Shown here piece by piece: positions 1 to 5,769 of a stretch of DNA of 5,922 nucleotides (position 1 is its first letter; every line of letters starts with the position of its first letter). The position numbers and the translations under genes were made by a program. The notes beneath the pieces are model-generated. The model was not told where the DNA came from, ran no database searches, and worked only from the letters and a program-made list of their open reading frames with translations. Source of the DNA: Bacteroidota bacterium (GTDB lineage Bacteria > Bacteroidota > Bacteroidia > Bacteroidales > GCA-2748055); NCBI GenBank assembly GCA_030642565.1, contig DAOWNM010000179.1:1-5922 (forward strand), in the 5' to 3' direction.

Positions 1-155
1 GATAATTAATTTTTTCATAATAATTTGTTTTTTGGGGATTAGACTATCAATGAGACGTATAAGTCAAGTATTTTGTTGACAATTAATGGTTTATTAGCAT
101 CAATATGTAGCACTCCTTTCCTTAAATCAGCTGCCCGATAAGATTAGAGATAAAA

Positions 156-178
156 AGTGTAGACCCCTACACTGGTCT
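156..178 (+). promoter_or_regulatory. Small hairpin with a competing alternative stem
   Basis: AGTGTAG at 156-162 pairs perfectly with CTACACT at 167-173 across a 4-nt loop (ACCC). A second, mutually exclusive pairing is AGACC at 161-165 with GGTCT at 174-178. No T-tract follows, so it is not an intrinsic terminator of the plus strand. It sits about 100 bp upstream of the sigma-factor start and could be a protein-binding palindrome or a leader RNA structure. It could also be chance, because the stems are short. Confidence 0.3.
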
Positions 179-227
179 CCTGACTGAAGCGGTAATTTTT
201 AATTAAATTATCAAAGGTTTCAAAATA

Positions 228-235
228 TTCATTTG
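228..235 (+). promoter_or_regulatory. Weak candidate -7 box for the sigma-factor operon
   Basis: TTCATTTG matches 7 of 8 positions of the Bacteroidota -7 consensus TAnnTTTG and would give a leader of roughly 30-35 nt before the ATG at 275. There is no TTG or TTTG about 19-21 bp upstream, so the call rests on the -7 box alone. An ECF-type autoregulatory promoter was also looked for and no convincing AAC-containing -35 element was found. Confidence 0.2.
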
Positions 236-274
236 CCTCAATCGTCTACAGAAGCAGAAGGCAATGATTAAGTA

Positions 275-838
275 ATGACCGCCGCAGACAGAACATATAT
301 CGATCAACTGGTAAAAGAGGAGCAGGGAAGGTTGCTGGGCTTTATCCGTAAAAGGGTAGCCCACGAGGAGGATGCCCGGGATATCGCGCAGGATGTCTTC
401 TACCAGCTCACTGTTGGGTTCGACGATATACGGTCGGTCACCTCCATCACCTCCTGGTTGTTTACGGTGGCACGCAACCGGATTACAGATTATTTCAGGA
501 AAAGCAAACCGGAACTCCTCTCCGACAAGGTGGTGGCCGGTGCAAACGGGGAAGAGGGTTCCCTGATGCTGGAGGATATACTACCCTCCCTTACCCGCTC
601 TCCGGAAGATGAATATATGCGGGGGGTGATCTGGGAGACCATCGAGGCGTGCCTGGACCGTTTGCCGGAGGCGCAGCGGGAGGTATTTGTGTTGAACGAA
701 TTTGAAGAGAAGAGCTTTAAGGAGATCTCGGCACTCACCGGTGAGGGGATCAATACGCTCTTGTCGAGAAAAAGGTATGCGGTGACATACCTGCGAGAAC
801 AGTTAAAGGAATTGTATAATCAAGTTAAAATCAAATAG
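275..838 (+). CDS. ECF-type RNA polymerase sigma factor (sigma-70 family)
   Basis: This 187-residue cytoplasmic protein would direct RNA polymerase to a specific set of promoters. Only sigma regions 2 and 4 are present, which is the ECF (group 4) architecture and a normal length. Region 2 covers about residues 13-77: the core-binding helix carries the D-A-R-D-I-A-Q-D-V-F motif at 33-42, and the -10 recognition part has W61 followed by the T-V-A-R-N-R-I-T-D-Y-F-R segment (64-75). A linker of about 45 residues follows. Region 4 covers about 124-177: L-D-R-L-P-E-A-Q-R-E-V-F (127-138), then a helix-turn-helix with the recognition helix around T161-Y172. The ATG at 275 is used because region 2 begins just after it and no earlier in-frame start is visible; it overlaps the stop of a 3-codon ATG reading frame (TAATG). 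The next gene begins 2 bp after the stop, so the two are almost certainly co-transcribed. No zinc-binding anti-sigma gene is adjacent. Regulon and ECF subgroup cannot be read from the sequence. Confidence 0.93.
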   Translation: MTAADRTYIDQLVKEEQGRLLGFIRKRVAHEEDARDIAQDVFYQLTVGFDDIRSVTSITSWLFTVARNRITDYFRKSKPELLSDKVVAGANGEEGSLMLEDILPSLTRSPEDEYMRGVIWETIEACLDRLPEAQREVFVLNEFEEKSFKEISALTGEGINTLLSRKRYAVTYLREQLKELYNQVKIK

Positions 839-840
839 TT

Positions 841-1173
841 ATGAGAACAAATAAATTTTTCTATTATGGCAAGTTTGTGGTATTGGGGATCGCCGGAATG
901 ATCCTGTTTACCTTTGTGGTGATGTGGCTCTGGAACTGGCTGGTGCCTGAGCTGTTTAACGGTCCTGTAATTGTCTTCTGGCAAACCCTGGGATTGCTTG
1001 TGTTGTCCAAGATCCTCTTTTCAGGGATCGGCGGAGGCCACAGCAAACACCCCGGACCTAAATTCGATGATAAGTGCGGGGACCGGGACAAATGGAGAAA
1101 GAAGTTCGAAGACAAAATGAATGGCAAGGTGGAGGAGAAAGATGTGGAAGGTGAGGTGGTAGAACCAGAATAG
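841..1173 (+). CDS. Small two-helix membrane protein, putative sigma-factor partner
   Basis: This 110-residue protein has two predicted membrane helices, about residues 11-33 and 43-61, joined by a short turn with the pattern W-N-W-L-V-P-E-L-F-N-G-P. Next comes a glycine/histidine stretch (G-I-G-G-G-H-S-K-H, 62-70) and a highly charged soluble tail (72-110) rich in Lys, Asp and Glu. Both termini should lie on the same side; the basic N-terminus suggests the cytoplasm, which would put the charged tail where a sigma factor could be contacted. I recall similar small proteins encoded next to ECF sigma factors in other Gram-negative bacteria, but know of no established name or biochemical role. 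It starts 2 bp after the sigma stop codon, with no Shine-Dalgarno motif, which suggests translational coupling. It lacks the H-x(3)-C-x(2)-C motif of zinc-binding anti-sigma factors. A role as membrane sensor, anti-sigma factor or co-regulator is inference from position and topology. H67, H70 and C79 are candidate metal or redox residues, again unproven. Confidence 0.8.
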   Translation: MRTNKFFYYGKFVVLGIAGMILFTFVVMWLWNWLVPELFNGPVIVFWQTLGLLVLSKILFSGIGGGHSKHPGPKFDDKCGDRDKWRKKFEDKMNGKVEEKDVEGEVVEPE

Positions 1174-1203
1174 TCTGCCACTGGTTTTAACACTCGTAAA
1201 ATG

Positions 1204-1247
1204 AACTGCGGGGGCATGCACGGGCATGTGCTTCGCGGTTTTTTTTT
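1204..1247 (+). terminator. Rho-independent terminator after the sigma operon
   Basis: The segment forms a GC-rich hairpin followed by a run of nine T residues (1239-1247). Visible pairs are A1204-A1205 with T1239-T1240, C1206-T1207 with G1237-G1238, G1208-G1213 with C1231-C1236 (including two G-T wobbles), and CATG 1215-1218 with CATG 1225-1228, leaving a CACGGG loop and a small bulge near 1229-1230. It begins about 30 bp after the stop of the small membrane protein and ends 29 bp before the channel start, so it would separate the sigma operon from the channel gene. Partial readthrough is possible. Confidence 0.6.
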
Positions 1248-1256
1248 GTAGTTTTG
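1225..1256 (+). promoter_or_regulatory. Candidate Bacteroidota promoter for the channel gene
   Basis: TAGTTTTG at 1249-1256 is an exact match to the Bacteroidota -7 consensus TAnnTTTG. It begins directly after the terminator T-tract. The -33 region is poor: CATG at 1225-1228 sits at a spacing of 20 bp but matches TTTG at only two of four positions. Transcription would begin near 1261-1264, giving a leader of about 13-16 nt before the ATG at 1277. The exact -7 match and the sensible distance favour it; the weak -33 box is the main reservation. Confidence 0.45.
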
Positions 1257-1265
1257 GTATACCAA
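1254..1265. promoter_or_regulatory. Perfect 12-bp palindrome TTGGTATACCAA, possible operator
   Basis: TTGGTATACCAA reads identically on both strands. It overlaps the 3' end of the candidate -7 box and the expected transcription start of the channel gene, 11 bp before the start codon. This is where a dimeric repressor would block initiation. The sequence alone does not show which protein would bind it, and a chance palindrome cannot be excluded. Confidence 0.35.
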
Positions 1266-1276
1266 CCTTTTGTACA

Positions 1277-3772
1277 ATGAAATATAGAACACTTCTGCTC
1301 TCCGCACTCCTCTTTGTAATGTTTGTTCTTCCACGCAACACCAGTGGCCAGGGAATCATTCCGCAGACCACTCAGGAAGAGGCTACCCAGGCTGAACCGG
1401 ACAGTGTTGCACTGCAGCCTTTTCCGGCCACCGGGATCACCGAGGCATTTGGCACTGCCCACAACCTGATCAACGCGTCATTGAAAAAGCATTTGACCGA
1501 AGAGGTTGTTATTGGTTACACCACCCAGGTGGATACAATATTTTACGGTATCAATAGATTCCTGGGCGACACAACCATCTTGACCCTGGAGGGTGCTGGT
1601 GTCAGGGCGCTGAATCAGATCAGTCAGCGTGCTCTGTTCTTTATGGATGAGATTGATGCGTTGCAGGGTCGACTTTCCAGGGTAGCCATTGAACTTGAAA
1701 GTGAATCGGAGCTGCTTTTGGGTAACATGCAGAGGTGGCACATTACACTGGAGCAGGGATCGAAAGATAAAGCGTTGGAAGCAAGGGTGATACGCATCGA
1801 AAGAACCATCCACAGAATGGACTCGGTCAGGAATCTGCTCCAGGAAGATCTGGTATTTATACTGGAGGAACAGGACAAACTTGCTGATAAAAAAGCGGCG
1901 CTGGAGGAGGTGGTCTCCAGGGTGAAGGCTCAGAAGGTGCAGTTTGGAGAGACCATGCTTACCAGGGATATGCCCGGCTTTTTCAGGGACCTTACCAATC
2001 TGCGCGATTCAACCCTGATCCGATCGCACGTGGAGGGGTTCAATGGATCGATCAAAGCCGACCTGGTCATGTTGAAGTCAAGCTACGCGCGGGCCATGAT
2101 CACTGCAACGCTGATGATGCTGGCACTCCTTGCTTTCTCGGTCTGGTTCAAGAAAAACCATGCCCGGCTGATTTCTGAAGAGTATTTGGAATTATCGGAA
2201 TTGCACCTGACCATCATTAACTCCCCTGTGGTGACCTCACTATTTGTGGTGGCGCTGATAATCCGCATCCTGATCCCCGGTCTGCCTCAGACATTCTTCG
2301 CCATTAATGTGTTGATCATGATGGTCTCCATGTCCATCCTTGTGATCCGGATCTATGGTAGCGTATTCCGGAAATGGATTATTGCGCTGGTGGTTGTAGC
2401 CAGTTTAGTCGTTCTGTATGATCTCTTCTACCATCCCGGAATTCTGATCAGGATCGTGTTGCTGGGGTTGTGTTTTGCAGGACTCTGGCTCTTCACCTGG
2501 GTCTACAGAAGGAGACCATTTTTTGAATTGATCAAAAACAGATTGATATACAGGTTTTTCAGACTACTGCTGGTGGTATTTATAGTGCTGCATTTCACGG
2601 CAATTATAGCCAACCTGGTGGGTGCATTCCGCCTGGCCGAGTTTTTCACCCTGATCCCGTATCAGATCACCGTCCTGGCCATCGCGATCCAGGTCGCTAC
2701 CAAAGTTGCCGCTACCATTCTCTTCCTGGCCCTCTCCAGCAACTACCTTCAGAAACTCAATGTGATCAGGGATGAATTCCAGGTTATCTGCCGCAAAAGC
2801 ATCTGGCTGATCGATTTTCTTCTTTTGCTTATCTTATTTTCCATAACACTCAGGATATTAGGGGTAAAGGATATAATATTTGACTGGGGCAGGGGAGTCC
2901 TTACCGATGGAATAAAGATAGGGGAGGTATACATTACACTGGGCAATATCCTGATCTTTATCTTTGTGATCTGGCTATCGGTGATGATATCCAGGATTGT
3001 CAGCCATGTACTGGAGAAAGATGTCTTTACCCGGGTGAAGACTGCCAAAGGGGTGCCCAGCACAATTATCCTGATGATCCGGATCGTCCTGATCTCCGGT
3101 GGTTTCTTCCTGGCTGCTGCAGCTTCAGGGATGAAGCTGACCAACCTCTCTATTATACTGGGTGCCTTCTCGGTGGGGATCGGTTTTGGCTTGCAGAACA
3201 TCGTTAACAACATGGTATCGGGACTGATCCTGGCCTTCGAGCGACCCATCAAGGTGGGCGATGTGGTGCAGGTGGGCGAATTGATGGGCACGGTACGCTC
3301 CATTGGTCTGCGATCCAGCACGGTGAAGGGTTTTGACGGTGCCGAGGTGATCGTCCCCAACGGCAACCTGATCTCCAACGAGATGATCAACTGGACCCTT
3401 TCGGACTCCAACCGCCGGATGGACATCCGGGTAGGGGTGGCTTATGGAACCGATCCGGAGGCGGTGCTGGCGATCATGGAGAAGATTGCGGAGGAGCATA
3501 CCGGGGTGCGGAAAAAGCCGGAACCCAAAGCCTACTTTATCGATTTTGGCGACAGCTCGCTGAACTTCCGGCTGCTGGCGTGGGCCCACCTGGATATCCG
3601 CCTGGGAGTGGAGAGCGAGATCAATGTGCTTATCAATAAAAAGCTGGCCGAAGCAGGCATTGAGATCCCCTTCCCGCAGACCGATCTGCATATCCGGTCT
3701 GATGCCACCAAACCGAAGCCGGCAGTCAAACCCAAACCAGCGGCCAAATCTAAACCCGCATCCGGGAGCTAA
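1277..3772 (+). CDS. Large MscS-family mechanosensitive ion channel
   Basis: This 831-residue inner-membrane protein should open under membrane tension and release solutes during hypo-osmotic shock. The ATG at 1277 is chosen over an in-frame ATG at 1226 because it begins a typical signal peptide (residues 1-24, M-K-Y-R then a hydrophobic core) and because 1226 lies inside the terminator hairpin. Residues about 25-270 form a predicted periplasmic domain, with charged helical stretches near 120-225 suggesting coiled coil. About ten membrane helices follow (near 274-291, 312-334, 337-357, 367-386, 388-408, 427-449, 456-486, 509-528, 550-572, 595-617). The pore helix and MscS core span about 620-808: a glycine/alanine-rich helix with G-I-G-F-G-L-Q-N-I-V-N-N (634-645), F-E-R-P-I-K-V-G-D (654-662), and V-P-N-G-N-L-I (693-699). 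This is the build of the large MscK/MscM-type channels, shorter than E. coli MscK (about 1120 residues) and far longer than MscS (286). The C-terminus (812-831) is a Lys/Pro/Ala-rich tail. Its stop codon overlaps that of the convergent hydrolase gene. Confidence 0.92.
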   Translation: MKYRTLLLSALLFVMFVLPRNTSGQGIIPQTTQEEATQAEPDSVALQPFPATGITEAFGTAHNLINASLKKHLTEEVVIGYTTQVDTIFYGINRFLGDTTILTLEGAGVRALNQISQRALFFMDEIDALQGRLSRVAIELESESELLLGNMQRWHITLEQGSKDKALEARVIRIERTIHRMDSVRNLLQEDLVFILEEQDKLADKKAALEEVVSRVKAQKVQFGETMLTRDMPGFFRDLTNLRDSTLIRSHVEGFNGSIKADLVMLKSSYARAMITATLMMLALLAFSVWFKKNHARLISEEYLELSELHLTIINSPVVTSLFVVALIIRILIPGLPQTFFAINVLIMMVSMSILVIRIYGSVFRKWIIALVVVASLVVLYDLFYHPGILIRIVLLGLCFAGLWLFTWVYRRRPFFELIKNRLIYRFFRLLLVVFIVLHFTAIIANLVGAFRLAEFFTLIPYQITVLAIAIQVATKVAATILFLALSSNYLQKLNVIRDEFQVICRKSIWLIDFLLLLILFSITLRILGVKDIIFDWGRGVLTDGIKIGEVYITLGNILIFIFVIWLSVMISRIVSHVLEKDVFTRVKTAKGVPSTIILMIRIVLISGGFFLAAAASGMKLTNLSIILGAFSVGIGFGLQNIVNNMVSGLILAFERPIKVGDVVQVGELMGTVRSIGLRSSTVKGFDGAEVIVPNGNLISNEMINWTLSDSNRRMDIRVGVAYGTDPEAVLAIMEKIAEEHTGVRKKPEPKAYFIDFGDSSLNFRLLAWAHLDIRLGVESEINVLINKKLAEAGIEIPFPQTDLHIRSDATKPKPAVKPKPAAKSKPASGS

Positions 3773-5769
3773 TACTTCTCGAATCCGATTTCGCGGGTCC
3801 GCCCGTTTGCCGCACTGAACCCGGTGACCCGACCGGTATTGTCGCGCTGGAAGACCAGTTCGCCGATAAAGTATATATCTCCCTTATAGGTGTCCTCTTT
3901 CACAGCCGAAAGCTCAATCTCCTTGGTATTCCGGATCAGGAGCATCAGCGTGGTGTCGCGGAGCTCAAGGGTGTAGAATGTCTCCAGCTCCTTGCTAAAG
4001 AACTTCCCGGTGAGCGCCTGGAGCTCTTCAACAGTGGCCTCGTATGGAGCTACCCGCTCCAGTTCGAATTTCTGTCCCCCCTGGGAGTGCACCGCACCGG
4101 TCACTTTTCCCTGCTCGTCTCTCTTGAACTCAATGGTAGCTTCAACACCTTCATACTTAAAGAGCGTTTCTGATTCAGGAATCAGTTTGGCTTCGGGCTG
4201 TCCAGCCATGGCCATTTTGAGGGTCCCGTTTACCACACTGAACTCCAGTGTGAATCCCATTCCCGCCACTATGTATTTCCCGGCATAGGCTTCCAGCACA
4301 CTCTCCGGTACAGAAACCCCGGAAGAATCGGTCACCTCTCCGGCATCCTCTTTTTCCTCTACGGGTTCCATCTCATCTCCAAAGTATAATTCAGCCATTT
4401 CAAAGGCGATTCTCCCTGCATCAAAGCTCGCATTGTTGCTCATGGCAACCACTCCGGCATCGATCTCGGGGAAGTAGGTTGCGAAGGCCCTGTGGGCCAG
4501 GTCGGCCCCTCCATGGGAGTAGAAGGTCAATCCCCTGAACTCATCCACCCCTATGCCCAGTGCATAGGTCATGGTATCGCCGTTATTTAAGGTATCGACA
4601 GTCACCAGCCGGTTTACCAGCTCTTCACCCCCCAACACAGGGTTACTGAAATTGGCCATCCATTTACTGAAATCCTCCACGGTGGTATAGATTCCTCCGG
4701 CCCCATAAGCAGCATATAGATCGCCCGCTTCATGATACCCGGTGGAATCCGGCACATACCCCTGTGAAGCACCCGGAATGATCACTGAAGGATTGGCCCT
4801 CACCACGGAGGAGGTCATGCCCAGGGGAGCGAACACATTCTCCTCCATCCAGTCGGGAAACTTCTCTCCGCTGATTCGCTCCACGATTTCGGCAAGCAGA
4901 ATAAAGGCCGAGTTGTTGTAGTTGTACTCCTCTCCCGGAGCGGCCTGCAACTCCTCCTGGCGTTTCAGGATATCGATGACCTCCTGGCGCCGCAGTACAT
5001 CTTCACTTTTCCAGCCGGTCATGGGCATCAGGTTGAACACCTCCCTGAACCCGTTGGTGTGGTTGAGCATGTTTTTAAGTGTCACCACCTTGCCCAGGTC
5101 GGGTAGTTCGGGTATATGCTTTCGTACATCATCCTCCAGCGACAGCTTTCCCTGCTGTTCCAGCAGCAGGATGGCAAAGGCCGTAAACTGTTTGGATACA
5201 GAACCGATGTTGGATGGAGCGGTGATGGTAAAAGGTAAACCATGGGTGAGGTTGGCCATCCCGTATGCTTTTGAAAAAATCAGCTCCCCATCGCGTATCA
5301 CTCCAACTACCCCTCCCGGCACACCTTCCCCGGAAAATGGATTAAACAACTGGTCGGCACGCTTTTTCGGCTCAGTGGCAATGGGCTCCACAATCTTCAG
5401 TTCGATGGTGTACGACCCGCTCTCCTTTTCAAATGGTTTTACCACCAGCAGGTATTCACCCGCCTTCTTTATCTCGAACCAGAAGTTCTCGGGACCCACA
5501 CCAGGCCCGTCGAATTTTCCAAGAGAGATTCCTGTTGAATCGCATAGGGAAACAACCACATCGACCGACAGCTGGTCGCAGACCCCGTAGATGTAGGTAT
5601 CGGCACTGAAATCGAAGTAAAATGTATCGGGACTCTCCATCTCCAGTGTTCCTTCCACAACCTCTCCCAACTGCAAATCGCCGGAGAATTCAACAGAGTC
5701 ACTAATGGTACAGGCAGCCATAAAGAGGGCCGCTACAAAAAATAAAGCAAAATTTTTCATTGGTTTCAT
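3769..5769 (-). CDS. Serine hydrolase lipoprotein, beta-lactamase (class C/PBP4*-like) family
   Basis: This 666-residue exported lipoprotein begins with a signal peptide ending in F-M-A-A-C (lipidated Cys at C20). Residues about 28-127 form a beta-rich domain resembling the PPC (bacterial pre-peptidase C-terminal) domain, with C64 and C76 as a possible disulfide. Residues about 138-465 are the beta-lactamase/transpeptidase-fold catalytic domain. Its motifs are S-V-S-K (nucleophile S190, K193), L-N-H-T-N-G (235-240), Y-N-N (Y284-N286) and H-G-G (419-421) in place of the K-T-G triad, all expected for an active enzyme. An acidic linker (466-485) leads to two related C-terminal beta domains (about 495-573 and 586-666). 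The substrate could be a peptidoglycan peptide, D-amino-acid peptide or ester; the family includes class C beta-lactamases, DD-peptidases and esterases, so antibiotic resistance should not be assumed. M1 (5767-5769) and M4 (5758-5760) are both possible starts; M1 gives the longer basic n-region. It is transcribed convergently with the channel gene and overlaps it by 4 bp at the stop codons. Confidence 0.9.
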   Translation of the reverse strand: MKPMKNFALFFVAALFMAACTISDSVEFSGDLQLGEVVEGTLEMESPDTFYFDFSADTYIYGVCDQLSVDVVVSLCDSTGISLGKFDGPGVGPENFWFEIKKAGEYLLVVKPFEKESGSYTIELKIVEPIATEPKKRADQLFNPFSGEGVPGGVVGVIRDGELIFSKAYGMANLTHGLPFTITAPSNIGSVSKQFTAFAILLLEQQGKLSLEDDVRKHIPELPDLGKVVTLKNMLNHTNGFREVFNLMPMTGWKSEDVLRRQEVIDILKRQEELQAAPGEEYNYNNSAFILLAEIVERISGEKFPDWMEENVFAPLGMTSSVVRANPSVIIPGASQGYVPDSTGYHEAGDLYAAYGAGGIYTTVEDFSKWMANFSNPVLGGEELVNRLVTVDTLNNGDTMTYALGIGVDEFRGLTFYSHGGADLAHRAFATYFPEIDAGVVAMSNNASFDAGRIAFEMAELYFGDEMEPVEEKEDAGEVTDSSGVSVPESVLEAYAGKYIVAGMGFTLEFSVVNGTLKMAMAGQPEAKLIPESETLFKYEGVEATIEFKRDEQGKVTGAVHSQGGQKFELERVAPYEATVEELQALTGKFFSKELETFYTLELRDTTLMLLIRNTKEIELSAVKEDTYKGDIYFIGELVFQRDNTGRVTGFSAANGRTREIGFEKY
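3772..4287 (-). repeat. Tandemly duplicated C-terminal domain within the hydrolase gene
   Basis: Two protein segments of about 80 residues share the same layout: residues 495-573 (4051-4287) and 586-666 (3772-4014). Matching landmarks are Y-A-G-K-Y versus L-T-G-K-F at the start, N-G-T-L versus D-T-T-L in the middle, and F-K-R-D-E-Q-G-K-V-T-G versus F-Q-R-D-N-T-G-R-V-T-G, followed by F-E-L-E-R-V versus I-G-F-E-K-Y at the end. The copies have diverged at DNA level, so the duplication is old. The layout resembles the DUF3471-like beta domains that follow the catalytic domain in many members of this family. Confidence 0.65.

Larger units (their letters stand above)
1..274. other. AT-rich gene-free leader upstream of the sigma factor gene
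   Basis: I see no credible coding region on either strand here. The stretch is AT-rich and presumably carries the promoter of the sigma-factor operon. The nearest match to the Bacteroidota -7 element on the plus strand is TTCATTTG at 228-235 (7 of 8 positions of TAnnTTTG), 39 bp before the start codon, but it has no recognisable -33 TTG at the expected spacing. A short inverted repeat (GTCAA at 63-67 and TTGAC at 76-80) and a 7-bp hairpin at 156-173 are the only other structures I could pick out. No clear operator or riboswitch is visible. Confidence 0.6.

Noticed and set aside
56..61. CGTATA, resembling the -10 element of ECF-dependent promoters, as an autoregulatory site
   Set aside because: There is no AAC-containing -35 element 16-17 bp upstream, and it is more than 200 bp from the gene.
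76..81. TTGACA, a perfect housekeeping-type -35 element
   Set aside because: No TATAAT-like sequence follows at 16-18 bp, and Bacteroidota primary promoters do not use this element in that form.
264..275. Three-codon reading frame (ATG ATT AAG TAA) overlapping the sigma-factor start as TAATG, with AGAAGG just before it
   Set aside because: It is too short to be supported as a leader peptide, and Bacteroidota rarely depend on such purine motifs. It is most likely coincidental.
1226..1276. Upstream in-frame ATG that would add 17 residues to the channel protein
   Set aside because: It lies inside the terminator hairpin, upstream of the candidate promoter start, and would place a cysteine/phenylalanine-rich segment before a clear signal peptide. 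The ATG at 1277 is better.
864..1334. Minus-strand open frame across the small membrane protein and the terminator
   Set aside because: It crosses the terminator and promoter region, has no domain, and is antisense to a gene with clear membrane helices.
2749..3426. Long open frame of 225 codons on the minus strand within the channel gene
   Set aside because: The translation has no recognisable domain and lies antisense to the well-conserved MscS core. It is a shadow of the real gene.
3125..3691. Minus-strand open frame of 188 codons over the MscS core
   Set aside because: It is antisense to the conserved channel domain, with no recognisable motif and an unlikely composition.
3794..3805. Short GC hairpin (CGGG/CCCG) followed by TTTG just past the channel stop
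   Set aside because: The 4-bp stem and three T residues are too weak for an intrinsic terminator, and it lies within the hydrolase coding sequence.
4922..5590. Plus-strand open frame of 222 codons opposite the hydrolase gene
   Set aside because: It is very rich in Ser, Pro and Arg, as expected for an antisense frame. The opposite strand carries all the catalytic motifs of the hydrolase.
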